DNA from: Agrococcus jenensis
GTDB lineage: Bacteria > Actinomycetota > Actinomycetes > Actinomycetales > Microbacteriaceae
Length of the DNA stretch: 64,000 nt
Direction: 5' to 3'
Assembly (NCBI RefSeq): GCF_003752465.1
Contig: NZ_RKHJ01000001.1
Coordinates: 1,240,001-1,304,000, forward strand
The notes under the pieces are model-generated. The model had not been told where the DNA came from and ran no database searches. It was given only the letters and a program-made list of their open reading frames with translations. Position numbers and translations under genes: made by a program. Numbering within the stretch: position 1 is the stretch's first letter; every line of letters begins with the position of its first letter. Of this stretch, positions 17,047 through 24,719 are shown one piece after another.

Positions 17047-18444
17047 CTAGGCGACCCACTGGTAGCGGTCGTCGGGGTTCGGTGCCATCGGCAGCGCTCG
17101 GCAGCCGAGGCCGACGACGTAGGCGGGCGCGGCAGCGGGCGGCGTCGGCGCCTCCGGCGCGTGGACGACGAGGCGCTCCGCGAGCGCGAAGCGAGCGTGC
17201 AGCCGTGCGAGCGGAACGAGCTCGAGCTGCCCCAGGACGGCGGGCCGCATGGCCGGCTCCAGCAGCACGATCGGCCCTGGCACGACCGGCGGCCGTGCGG
17301 TCGCGGCCGCGAGCTCGGGACGCAGCTCGGCCGCCGGTGTCGGGCCGAACGGCACCGCCGCCGGGCGCACCGTCCCGATCCTGGCGAGGTCGAGGCCCTT
17401 CATGCCGGCGCGCATGGGTCGGGCCAGGTGCGCGGCGGGCCGCAACACCGCGTCGCGCAGCCCGATCGGACCGATCGGGCGCCCGTCGGGCGGGCGCTGC
17501 GGGCGCGGGCCAGGGTCGATGCCGCGCAGCTGCGTGCTCTCCACGGCCGCGAGGTACATCCTGTCGGCGAAGGCCGGCACCGGCCCGCCGACCCCGTCGC
17601 CGGCGGCCGCGGCCTCGCCGCTCTCGAGCCGCCAGTCGCGGCGCTCGTAGAGCGAGGGCGTGAACCAGGAGCGGTGCAGCGTCAGCGCGATGAACCTGAA
17701 CCGCACAGAACCCTGCCGGTTGGCCCGCCACGCATCCCACTGCGTCCTGGCGGGCGAGTCGCCGATCGAGCGGTCGAGCTCGTCGACGGTCGCCTCGGCG
17801 TGCAGCCACGTCGTCTCATCCGTGGCCGACAGCGGCGTCATGGTCGTCGGCGCGTAGCTGCCCGATGGTGTGCTGAGCAGCAGGTCCGGATGCAGCATGA
17901 CCCGCTCCGCCTCCGCGACCGGCCGCGAAGACCGCTGCATGAGCCGGCTGATCGTCGCCTGCGCCGCCTCGATCTCCGTCTTCCTGCCCGCTACGACCCA
18001 CAGGGCCAGCACCGCGGCGATGTCGGCGGCGCTCGCGTGCGTCTGCTCGAGGTCCCGGTGCGCCTTCGCGTACTCCTCGTAGAGGAGGTATGACGGCGTC
18101 TGCACGGGGAAGGGTCCCGGCTCGAAGAGCACGGCGAGCGCCCGCTCGAGCTCCGCCTGCTCGGTCGCGTCCCACGCGCGGGACGCGTGGTCCATCGCCG
18201 TCAGCACCGCGTGATGCCGCAACCAGAGCGGTGCCGCCGAGCTGTCCACCGGCATCCCCTCGCGCACCCCGCCGTTCGCCAGCTGCGCGAACTCCCACGC
18301 GCGCACCACGTCGCTCATGCTGCTCGCGACCTCGAGGTCGACGAGCGTCATGCGGACGGGGAACGGGAGCCAGGCGGCGAAGCCGCGGGCCTCGCCCTGG
18401 GCGTGGATCCAAGCGGCGATGCCGATGTGCAGGCCAGCGTCCAT
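17047..18444 (-). CDS. Uncharacterised 465-residue protein of the metacaspase cassette
   Basis: No known family is recognised. The N-terminal 180 residues look helical and contain two hydrophobic stretches. Residues 247-272 contain VRFRF...R258SWFTP...R269DWR, which aligns without gaps to residues 383-408 of the neighbouring 527-residue protein. The region 310-400 is rich in Pro and Arg (many possible Arg cleavage sites). The extreme C-terminus, APNPDDRYQWVA, resembles the neighbour's NPNPDVAKWI. It lies 10 bases after the 527-residue gene and 20 before the metacaspase, so the three form an operon. No signal peptide is evident. Confidence 0.65.
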   Translation of the reverse strand: MDAGLHIGIAAWIHAQGEARGFAAWLPFPVRMTLVDLEVASSMSDVVRAWEFAQLANGGVREGMPVDSSAAPLWLRHHAVLTAMDHASRAWDATEQAELERALAVLFEPGPFPVQTPSYLLYEEYAKAHRDLEQTHASAADIAAVLALWVVAGRKTEIEAAQATISRLMQRSSRPVAEAERVMLHPDLLLSTPSGSYAPTTMTPLSATDETTWLHAEATVDELDRSIGDSPARTQWDAWRANRQGSVRFRFIALTLHRSWFTPSLYERRDWRLESGEAAAAGDGVGGPVPAFADRMYLAAVESTQLRGIDPGPRPQRPPDGRPIGPIGLRDAVLRPAAHLARPMRAGMKGLDLARIGTVRPAAVPFGPTPAAELRPELAAATARPPVVPGPIVLLEPAMRPAVLGQLELVPLARLHARFALAERLVVHAPEAPTPPAAAPAYVVGLGCRALPMAPNPDDRYQWVA

Positions 18445-18454
18445 GCGCGCCTCG

Positions 18455-20038
18455 TCAGATCCACTTCGCGACGTCGGGGTTCGGGTTCGCGGCCTTGTCG
18501 AGCATCGCCGACATGAAGCCGACGAGCTGGAGGCCCTTCACGGTGATGGACGCGGTGTCGATCTGCAGGTTCGACTCGCTCGAGCGGTTCGACTGCTGGT
18601 AGCTGCCGCCCACGATGAAGGGCCCGATCCCGATCGCGCCGCCGCCCTTGATGTGCGACTCCTGCGTGCGCATGTACGTCGCGAGCTGCGCCGAGTAGAT
18701 CGTCAGGTTGCGGATGAACAGCGCTTTCGTCGGGAAGCCGATCATCGCGCCGCTCGGCGGCCGCTTGCCGTCCGAGTGCTCTGGGCCGTTGTCGGCTACG
18801 AACTCCGTGGTGGGCCGCCAGCCCCGGGAGGAGAAGAACGCGGGGTTGAACGCGGGGCGCGAGATCTCGGCAGTCGTGTACTCGAAGCTCATGCCGAAGT
18901 CGTCGGACTTGAAGTCGGACTCGGCCGTCGTGCTGCTCATGCTGCCGCTCGCACCGATCGAGAAGATGCCGAGGCTGAAGCCGAGGCCGGCGCTGCCGCT
19001 GCGCGAGCGGGTCGACGAGGTCGCGCGCTGCGATAGCGACCGCTCGTTGAAGGTCGACCAGCCGTCCGAGCGCGCGAAGGAACCCGGCAGCACGGTGGCT
19101 GGGAAGAACGGGTAGCCGAACTGGCCGGTCGTGTTGTTGTTGATGTCATCGATCGCCGCGAGCAGGTTCGTCTTCCACACCACCATCGACGAGCCGAGAA
19201 TGTGGTTCAGGGTCGCCTGGGCCCGTTCGACGTCGAGCTTGTAGCCGGCCGACTCCCACTCCCGCAGCGCCTCAGTGGCGCGGCGGCGGTAGATGCCGCC
19301 GGACCGCTGCCACTCGATGAGGTCCTGCGCGGAGCCGGTGTTCGCGCGCGCGAGTCGGCCGGCGTAGTCGGTCACCGCGTTCTCGTACTCGCTCCGCTTC
19401 GCCTTGTACGCGATCATGACGCGGCTGTCGCGCTGCTCCTGCTTCTTCTCACCGGTGAGGAAGTCCTCGACCTCGACCGTCTCGGTCAGCAGCGAGCGCA
19501 TCCGCTCGACGAGCGCCTTCTCCTCGGCGGTGAGCTCCTCATCGGCCACCTCGCATCGCCGGAGCGTGTCCTCGTACATGTCGCTCAAGCGATGGCCCGA
19601 CTGCCCGTAGACCACCGACACGTGCTTGTACTTGCCCTGGCCGCCGGTCGCCGTCCAGCGCGCCGAGGCCTCGGTCGGCACCGGCAGTGGGATGAAGTCC
19701 ACCAGCCGTGACCACTGCTCCCACGATCCGAGCAGCTGCTGCTGGTACATCAGGCGAGCGGTCTCGATCGCCTGCTCTCGGGGCATCGGGGTCGCCCCCG
19801 TGTCGTCAGGCGGTCCCATCAGCGTCTCGACGAGCTCACGGAAGTAGGGCAGCGTGAGCGGCGTCGGCCCGGAGTACGGGCCGGCGATGGCGAAGTCGAA
19901 CGCATCCGCCGAGAACGGGATGCCGGGCAGCACCCAGTTGACCATCACGTTGTCGGGCAGCGGCAGCTCTGCGCTCCCGCCGGTGAGCCCGTCGTAGAGC
20001 GCGTCGACGACCGCACCCATCAGCTGCTTGACGTCCAT
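18455..20038 (-). CDS. Uncharacterised 527-residue protein of the metacaspase cassette
   Basis: No known family is recognised. The N-terminus contains PDNVMVNWVLPGIPFSADAFDFA; residues about 160-300 are charged and helical. The C-terminal part is beta-like and Gly/Ser-rich: LGIFSIGAS (356-364) and IGPFIVGGS (471-479) are two copies of one short hydrophobic-glycine motif, each followed by a Ser-rich polar stretch, as might be expected of beta hairpins that could insert into a membrane (inference). Residues 383-408 and the last nine residues resemble the 465-residue neighbour. Arg-rich TRSRSG at 343-348 precedes the first hairpin and would be a suitable cleavage site for a metacaspase. It is first of the three closely packed genes. 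Confidence 0.65.
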   Translation of the reverse strand: MDVKQLMGAVVDALYDGLTGGSAELPLPDNVMVNWVLPGIPFSADAFDFAIAGPYSGPTPLTLPYFRELVETLMGPPDDTGATPMPREQAIETARLMYQQQLLGSWEQWSRLVDFIPLPVPTEASARWTATGGQGKYKHVSVVYGQSGHRLSDMYEDTLRRCEVADEELTAEEKALVERMRSLLTETVEVEDFLTGEKKQEQRDSRVMIAYKAKRSEYENAVTDYAGRLARANTGSAQDLIEWQRSGGIYRRRATEALREWESAGYKLDVERAQATLNHILGSSMVVWKTNLLAAIDDINNNTTGQFGYPFFPATVLPGSFARSDGWSTFNERSLSQRATSSTRSRSGSAGLGFSLGIFSIGASGSMSSTTAESDFKSDDFGMSFEYTTAEISRPAFNPAFFSSRGWRPTTEFVADNGPEHSDGKRPPSGAMIGFPTKALFIRNLTIYSAQLATYMRTQESHIKGGGAIGIGPFIVGGSYQQSNRSSESNLQIDTASITVKGLQLVGFMSAMLDKAANPNPDVAKWI

Positions 20039-20152
20039 CAGTCGACCCCGATCCCCAGAGTGGTGCGTACGTGCGCGGGCCGAGGAGTCGGTCGGTCGGC
20101 TGCCGGGACCCCGCGCTGCTATGTCGAGCGTCGCGCCGACGGCTCGCTCGCG

Positions 20153-20950
20153 CTACGGCCAGGACGGTGCAGGAACGGTGGAGGTCGATCGATGGACTGG
20201 GCGGGGCGCTCCATCGACCAGGGATGGAGTCTGCTCGGACGCAGGCAGCGGGAGCGGCAGCGGGAGCGGCGCCTCCGGCGGCGCGAGGGCTGGGCCGAAC
20301 CACAGGCGCACCTCTTCGCGCCGACGTATGCCGAGCTTCTGGAGGATCGCATGCACGTGCGACTTGACCGTCGCCTCCGATACGACGAGGTGGTTGGCGA
20401 TCTGCCGATTCGTGAGTCCCGACACGACGAGCTCGGCGACGATGCGCTCGCGCTGCGACAGCACCGCACTCGCGCTGCGGGCATCGGTGTCCCGCGGGAG
20501 CGGCAGCTCGCGGAAGAGCTGGACCGCGTGGAGCAGGACGCTGGCGACGTGCGGACTGCAGTACGGCTGCCCCTGCAGGGCGAGCTCGAGCACCGGCACG
20601 ATCTCCTCCAGCGGCTGCTCGTCATCCACGAAGCTGCTGACCCCCGCCCGAGCCGCGTGGATCAGGCGCTCGCCGACGCCCGCGACGCGTCCGACGCCGT
20701 AGACCACGACCGGCATCGACGGAGCGGTGCGACGCACCGCCCGGAGGCACAGCACCAGGTCGGCCGTCTCGAAGTCGATGAGCACGACATGCGGCCGCTG
20801 CGCGATGATGCGAGCCACGGCATCGGCGTGACCGGTCGCAGCGCCAGCGCTCCGTACCCCGAGGGTGGCCTCGAACGTCCGAGCCATCGCCTCTGCGTGC
20901 ACGCGCCGTGGTGTCACCACCAGGAGTCCGGCAACGGCGAGGGCCACCAT
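20153..20950 (-). CDS. LuxR/NarL-family regulator with degenerate receiver
   Basis: A 265-residue regulator. The N-terminal 130 residues follow the receiver pattern with Asp59 in HVVLIDFET, but the usual acidic pair after the first strand is replaced by VVTPRR and the conserved Lys near the end is absent (GVSSFVDDEQP), so ordinary phosphorylation is doubtful. The LuxR helix-turn-helix is complete: LSQRERIVAELVVSGLTNRQIANHL and VSEATVKSHVHAILQKLGI. The tail is Pro/Leu repetitive. It precedes the 527-residue gene by 114 bases on the same strand and is the likely regulator of the metacaspase cassette. TAGCAT lies 6 bases before its ATG. Confidence 0.85.
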   Translation of the reverse strand: MVALAVAGLLVVTPRRVHAEAMARTFEATLGVRSAGAATGHADAVARIIAQRPHVVLIDFETADLVLCLRAVRRTAPSMPVVVYGVGRVAGVGERLIHAARAGVSSFVDDEQPLEEIVPVLELALQGQPYCSPHVASVLLHAVQLFRELPLPRDTDARSASAVLSQRERIVAELVVSGLTNRQIANHLVVSEATVKSHVHAILQKLGIRRREEVRLWFGPALAPPEAPLPLPLPLPASEQTPSLVDGAPRPVHRSTSTVPAPSWP

Positions 20951-20956
20951 GGGGCA

Positions 20957-20962
20957 ATGCTA
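20957..20962 (-). promoter_or_regulatory. -10 box (TAGCAT), leaderless, LuxR-type gene
   Basis: On the reverse strand TAGCAT ends 6 bases before the ATG at 20950. Confidence 0.5.
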
Positions 20963-21045
20963 GGTCGGCGGCGGACCCTTGCCGAGAGGGCAGATCGCTC
21001 GTGCGCGGCACGCTTGCGCTCGTGCGGACAACATCCTCGCGGCGG

Positions 21046-21504
21046 TCAGTCCTCGTGGTCGCGGGCGAGCAGGCGCGAGCGCAGAGGGCTGAAGACGCGG
21101 TCGAGCACCTCGACGGCGTCGGCGTCGAGGCAGCCCAGGAACAGCTCCTCGACGTGCCGGGCGTGCTGCGGGCGTGCCTTGCGCAGGCGGCGGCGTCCGG
21201 CATCCGTCAGCACCGCGTCGGTGCCGCGGCGGTCGTCGGTGCTCGGCTGGCGCACCACGAGCTCCTCGCGCTCGAGCGCGGCGATGCGGTACGTCAGCCG
21301 GCCGGGCGCGAAGGCGATCGCACGGGCGAGGTCGCCCATGCGCATCCGCCCGCCCTCGGCCTCCGACAGCACGAGCAGCACGTTGAAGTCGCCGAGATCG
21401 ATCCCGCTCGTCGCCTTCATGCGGCGCTCGAGCTCGTTCTCGAGCAGCCGCGAGCCCTCGAAGTACGCGCGCCAGGCGCGCGGAGCGACGCGGTCGCTCG
21501 TCAC
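21046..21504 (-). CDS. MarR-family transcriptional regulator
   Basis: A 152-residue winged-helix regulator: GIDLGDFNVLLVLSEAEGG, MGDLARAIAFAPGRLTYRIAALEREELVVRQPSTDDRRGTDAVLTDAGRR with the classical DDRR wing. GTG 21504 overlaps the FMN reductase stop by 4 bases (GTGA), so it is the third cistron of a coupled operon. The perfect TTCAA-AG-TTGAA operator in the operon promoter (23334-23345) is a likely site for autoregulation. Confidence 0.9.
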   Translation of the reverse strand: MTSDRVAPRAWRAYFEGSRLLENELERRMKATSGIDLGDFNVLLVLSEAEGGRMRMGDLARAIAFAPGRLTYRIAALEREELVVRQPSTDDRRGTDAVLTDAGRRRLRKARPQHARHVEELFLGCLDADAVEVLDRVFSPLRSRLLARDHED

Positions 21505-22118
21505 GCGTGCCCCAGCATCTGCTCGAACGACAGGAACGCCTCGCCCGACTCGTCGAACGGGTCGGCCTCGCGGCGCCGCGGCAGCGCCACCATGAGGTCG
21601 GCGAGCTCCTTGCCCTCGCGCTCGATGCGGCGCTCGAGCCCGGAGTCGGTGCCCCAGTCCTCGCTCGCGGCGAAGACGCCCGTCGGCACGACCTGCGCCT
21701 TGAGGTACGAGAACATCGGGCGCATCGCCGTGTCCATCACCATCGAGTGCCGGGCGGAGCCGCCGGTCGCGCCGAGCGCGGTGGGGATCGAGGCGAGCTG
21801 GCCCTCCTCGATCACGTCGAAGAACGACTTGAAGAGCCCCGAGTACGACATGTTGAACGTCGGCGTGACGGCGATGATCGCCTCGGCGTCCACCACCTCG
21901 CGGATCGCGGCGGCGAGCGCCTCCGAGGGGTTGTGCGTGAGCATGTGCGACGCGATGTCCTGCGCGAGCGGCCGCAGCACGACGTCGACCGCCTCGGTGT
22001 GCTGGCCGTGACCGGCGAGCGCGCGCAGGGTGGCGTCGCGCAGCCGGTCGGCCAGCAGCTTCGTGCTCGACGGCTCGCCGAGGCCCGCCGAGACGACCGC
22101 GATGCGGGGGGAGGTCAC
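21501..22118 (-). CDS. NAD(P)H-dependent FMN reductase (CE1759 type)
   Basis: A 205-residue flavodoxin-fold reductase: IAVVSAGLGEPSSTKLLADRL is the phosphate-binding loop and VTPTFNMSYSGLFKSFFDVI the flavin site, as in SsuE/CE1759 reductases. It supplies reduced FMN to the LLM-family monooxygenase encoded just upstream. Both junctions overlap by 4 bases, which keeps the reductase and oxygenase in fixed ratio. Cytoplasmic. Confidence 0.9.
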   Translation of the reverse strand: MTSPRIAVVSAGLGEPSSTKLLADRLRDATLRALAGHGQHTEAVDVVLRPLAQDIASHMLTHNPSEALAAAIREVVDAEAIIAVTPTFNMSYSGLFKSFFDVIEEGQLASIPTALGATGGSARHSMVMDTAMRPMFSYLKAQVVPTGVFAASEDWGTDSGLERRIEREGKELADLMVALPRRREADPFDESGEAFLSFEQMLGHA

Positions 22119-23305
22119 GCTGCCTCACCGCCCTGCCGGGCGATCGCCGCACCGGTGTCGAGGTCCGAGCGCTCGCCCTGGTCGCGCCAGGTGCTGCCCT
22201 GCTCGCCGAGCTGCGTGCCCGCCTCCTTCGCGGCGGCGACGCGCGCGGCGTGCGTGGGGGCATCCGGCACGCCCGCCTGACGCACGGAGTCGAACTCGCG
22301 GCGCAGCACCGGCACGACCTCGGTGCCGAGCACCTCGATCTGCTCGAGCACCTCCTCGAGCGGCAGGCCCGCGTGGTCGACGAGGAAGAGCTGGCGCTGG
22401 TAGTCGCCGACGTAGTCGCGGAACTTCAGGGTCTTCTCGATGACCTGCTCGGGGGTGCCGACCGTGAGCGGGGTCGCCTCGGTGAACTCCTCGAGCGACG
22501 GGCCGTGGCCGTAGACCGGGGCGACGTCGAAGAACGGGCGGAACCGCTCCTTCGCCTCGCGCTCGGTCGGCTTCATGAAGATCTGGCCGCCGAGGCCGAC
22601 GAACGCCTGCTCGGGCTCGCCGTGGCCGTAGTGCGCGAAGCGCGAGCGGTACAGGCGCACCATCCGCTCGGTGTGCTCCTTGTTCCAGAAGATGTTGTTG
22701 TGGAAGAAGCCGTCGCCGTAGTACGCGGCCTGCTCGGCGATCTGCGGCGAGCGGATGGAGCCGTGCCACACGAAGGGCGCGACGCCGTCGAGCGGCGCGG
22801 GCGTCGAGGTGTAGCCGGTGAGCGGCGTGCGGTGCTTGCCCGTCCAGTTCACGACCGGCTCGGTCCAGAGCTTCCGGAGCAGCGCGTAGTGCTCGATCGC
22901 GAGCTCGATGCCGTCGCGGATGTCCTTGCCGAACCACGGGTAGACGGGGCCGGTGTTGCCGCGGCCCAGCGTGAGGTCGACGCGGCCGTCGCTCAGGTGC
23001 TGCAGCATCGCGAAGTCCTCGGCGATCTTCACCGGGTCGTTCGTGGTGATGAGCGTCGTGGCGGTCGAGAGGATGAGCCGCTCGGTGCGCGCCGCGATGT
23101 GGCCGAGGATGGTCGTCGGCGAGGAGGAGAAGAACGGCGGGTTGTGGTGCTCGCCGGCGGCGAAGACGTCGAGGCCGACCTCCTCGGCCTTCTCGGCCAT
23201 GGCGATCCAGCCCTTGATGCGCTCGTGCTCGGTGGGCGTGCGGCCCGTCGTGGGGTCCTGGGTGATGTCGCTCACCGAGAAGATGCCGAACTGCATGGTG
23301 CTCAT
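22115..23305 (-). CDS. LLM-class FMN-dependent monooxygenase (CE1758 type)
   Basis: A 396-residue luciferase-like TIM-barrel flavoprotein: 'FGIFSVSDITQDPTTGRTPTEHERI', 'GEHHNPPFFSSSP', 'LILSTATTLITTNDPVKIAEDFAMLQHLSDGRVDLTLGRGNTGPVYPWFG' match the CE1758 group, a two-component oxygenase working with the adjacent FMN reductase. The organic substrate is unknown. Start ATG 23305 has GGAAGG at suitable distance. First gene of a three-gene operon ending with its MarR regulator. Confidence 0.9.
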   Translation of the reverse strand: MSTMQFGIFSVSDITQDPTTGRTPTEHERIKGWIAMAEKAEEVGLDVFAAGEHHNPPFFSSSPTTILGHIAARTERLILSTATTLITTNDPVKIAEDFAMLQHLSDGRVDLTLGRGNTGPVYPWFGKDIRDGIELAIEHYALLRKLWTEPVVNWTGKHRTPLTGYTSTPAPLDGVAPFVWHGSIRSPQIAEQAAYYGDGFFHNNIFWNKEHTERMVRLYRSRFAHYGHGEPEQAFVGLGGQIFMKPTEREAKERFRPFFDVAPVYGHGPSLEEFTEATPLTVGTPEQVIEKTLKFRDYVGDYQRQLFLVDHAGLPLEEVLEQIEVLGTEVVPVLRREFDSVRQAGVPDAPTHAARVAAAKEAGTQLGEQGSTWRDQGERSDLDTGAAIARQGGEAA

Positions 23306-23328
23306 GGCGCTTCCTTCCGTCGCTGGCA

Positions 23329-23357
23329 AGTATTTCAAAGTTGAACGACATCTGCAA
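23329..23357 (-). promoter_or_regulatory. Promoter with MarR-type operator TTCAA-AG-TTGAA
   Basis: On the reverse strand TTGCAG (23352-23357) and AATACT (23329-23334) are separated by 17 bases. The perfect 12-bp palindrome at 23334-23345 fills the spacer, so a bound MarR dimer would block polymerase. Confidence 0.6.
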
Positions 23358-23387
23358 CCGCGGGTGCCGACACTGTATTCCCGGATC

Positions 23388-23450
23388 CTCAACGTCGCGG
23401 GTGGTGATTGGAGGCGGTATGCGGGGTGTGCGACCACCGGCGACGTTGAG
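23388..23450. repeat. Palindromic element with CTCAACG...CGTTGAG ends
   Basis: 18-bp arms with a single mismatch (23388-23405 and 23433-23450) around a 27-base loop, between two divergent genes, so it is not a terminator of either. The ends match the element at 63373-63435, including the preceding GATC. Confidence 0.65.
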
Positions 23451-23453
23451 AAC

Positions 23454-23459
23454 TAGGGT
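23454..23459 (+). promoter_or_regulatory. -10 box (TAGGGT), leaderless
   Basis: TAGGGT ends 6 bases before the ATG at 23466 and starts 4 bases after the palindromic element, so that element overlaps the -35 region. Confidence 0.5.
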
Positions 23460-23465
23460 CGGAGC

Positions 23466-24719
23466 ATGGAGGCGGATGCGGTGGAGCAGCAGGGCGAGCG
23501 GGTCGTGGATGTCGTCGTGGTCGGGCTCGGCGCGGTCGGGTCGAGCGCCGCGTGGCGCCTGGCCGCGCGCGGGCTCGACGTGGTCGGCATCGATCAGCAC
23601 GAGCCGGGCCACCCGTGGGGCGGCTCGCACGGCCGGTCGCGGCTCTTCCGCGTCGCGTGCCTCGAGCACCCGGGGCTCACGCCCATCGCTCGCCGCGCGC
23701 GCGAGCTGTGGCGCGAGCTCGAGGCGCACAGCGGTGAGGAGCTGCTCATCGAGACCGGCGGCATCATGATCGGACAGCCCGGTACGCGCATCATCGACGG
23801 CACGCTCGCCGCCGCCCGCGAGCACGACCTGCCCGTCGAGCAGCTCGACGCCGCGGCGATCGCCGAGCGGCTGCCGGCGCTCGCGCGGCTCGACCCGGGC
23901 GACGTGGGCATCTGGGATCCGGAGGCGGGCGTGCTGCGGCCCGAGGCGGCGATCGTCGCGGCGGTCGACGCCGCGCGCGCCGCCGGCGCCAGCATCCGCA
24001 CCGGCGAGCGGGTGCTCGGCATCGAGGTCGACGACGTCGGCGACATCGGGCACGCCGCCGTCACGGTGCGGCTCGAGCGCGGCGACGTGCGCGCCCGCCG
24101 CGTGGTGATCGCCGCAGGCCCGTGGCTCGCGCAGCTCACCGGCCTGCCGGTGCGGCCGCACCGCGTCGTCATGAGCTGGTTCGGCGCGCGCGACGGCCAC
24201 GACGCGTCCATCGACCGCATCCCGGTGTTCATCCGCAGCGTGCCCGGCACGGCGGAGTGGATCTGGGGCCACGGCGCCCTGCCCGGTGACCTCGCGAAGG
24301 TGGGCCCCGAGTTCGACGGCCCCTTCGACGAGGACGATCCCGACGCGATCGACCGCGAGGTCCGCCCGGCCGACACCGCCCGCATCCGCGAGCTCGTCGA
24401 GGCCGCGTTCCGCGACCTCGACCCCGAGCCCGCCGATCTCACGACCTGCATCATGGCGCACACGCCCGACGGCCAGTTCGTCGTCGGACCGACGGATGCC
24501 TCGGGCCGCGTCGTCGTCGCGGGCGGGTGCTCGGGGCACTCGTTCAAGCACGCCGCCGCGCTCGGCGAGCTCGCCGCGCAGCTCGCCGTCGACGAGCAGC
24601 CCTTCACCGACATCGGCTTCCTCGACCCCCGCCGCTTCCATCCGGACGGAGCGGTCGGCGGCGCGAGGGCACATGCCCCTCGCGCGACCGGTGGCTCCGT
24701 CGAGACGGGCTCGGCCTAG
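23466..24719 (+). CDS. solA: N-methyltryptophan/sarcosine oxidase-like FAD enzyme
   Basis: A 417-residue flavoprotein of the monomeric sarcosine oxidase/N-methyl-L-tryptophan oxidase family, oxidising a secondary amine to release an aldehyde and hydrogen peroxide. VVVVGLGAVGSSAAWRLAARG is the dinucleotide fold; HPWGGSHGRSRLFRVA is the family block after it; Cys355 in GGCSGHSFKHAAALGE is the expected site of covalent FAD attachment. The C-terminal tail is encoded by a large hairpin, and the stop overlaps the stop of the convergent MFS gene (CTAG). The exact amine is unknown. Confidence 0.85.
   Translation: MEADAVEQQGERVVDVVVVGLGAVGSSAAWRLAARGLDVVGIDQHEPGHPWGGSHGRSRLFRVACLEHPGLTPIARRARELWRELEAHSGEELLIETGGIMIGQPGTRIIDGTLAAAREHDLPVEQLDAAAIAERLPALARLDPGDVGIWDPEAGVLRPEAAIVAAVDAARAAGASIRTGERVLGIEVDDVGDIGHAAVTVRLERGDVRARRVVIAAGPWLAQLTGLPVRPHRVVMSWFGARDGHDASIDRIPVFIRSVPGTAEWIWGHGALPGDLAKVGPEFDGPFDEDDPDAIDREVRPADTARIRELVEAAFRDLDPEPADLTTCIMAHTPDGQFVVGPTDASGRVVVAGGCSGHSFKHAAALGELAAQLAVDEQPFTDIGFLDPRRFHPDGAVGGARAHAPRATGGSVETGSA
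24645..24701. terminator. Hairpin inside the 3' end of solA, possible bidirectional terminator
   Basis: Inner stem GCGCGAGGG (24661-24669)/CCCTCGCGC (24677-24685) with a 7-base loop and outer stem GACGGAGC (24645-24652)/GCTCCGTC (24694-24701). It encodes the solA C-terminal tail and lies just before the overlapping convergent stops. Confidence 0.55.

Noticed and set aside
18455..20038. Identification of the 527-residue protein as a bacterial gasdermin
   Set aside because: It is about twice the usual length and shows no gasdermin sequence pattern or C-terminal inhibitory peptide; only the protease neighbourhood is similar.
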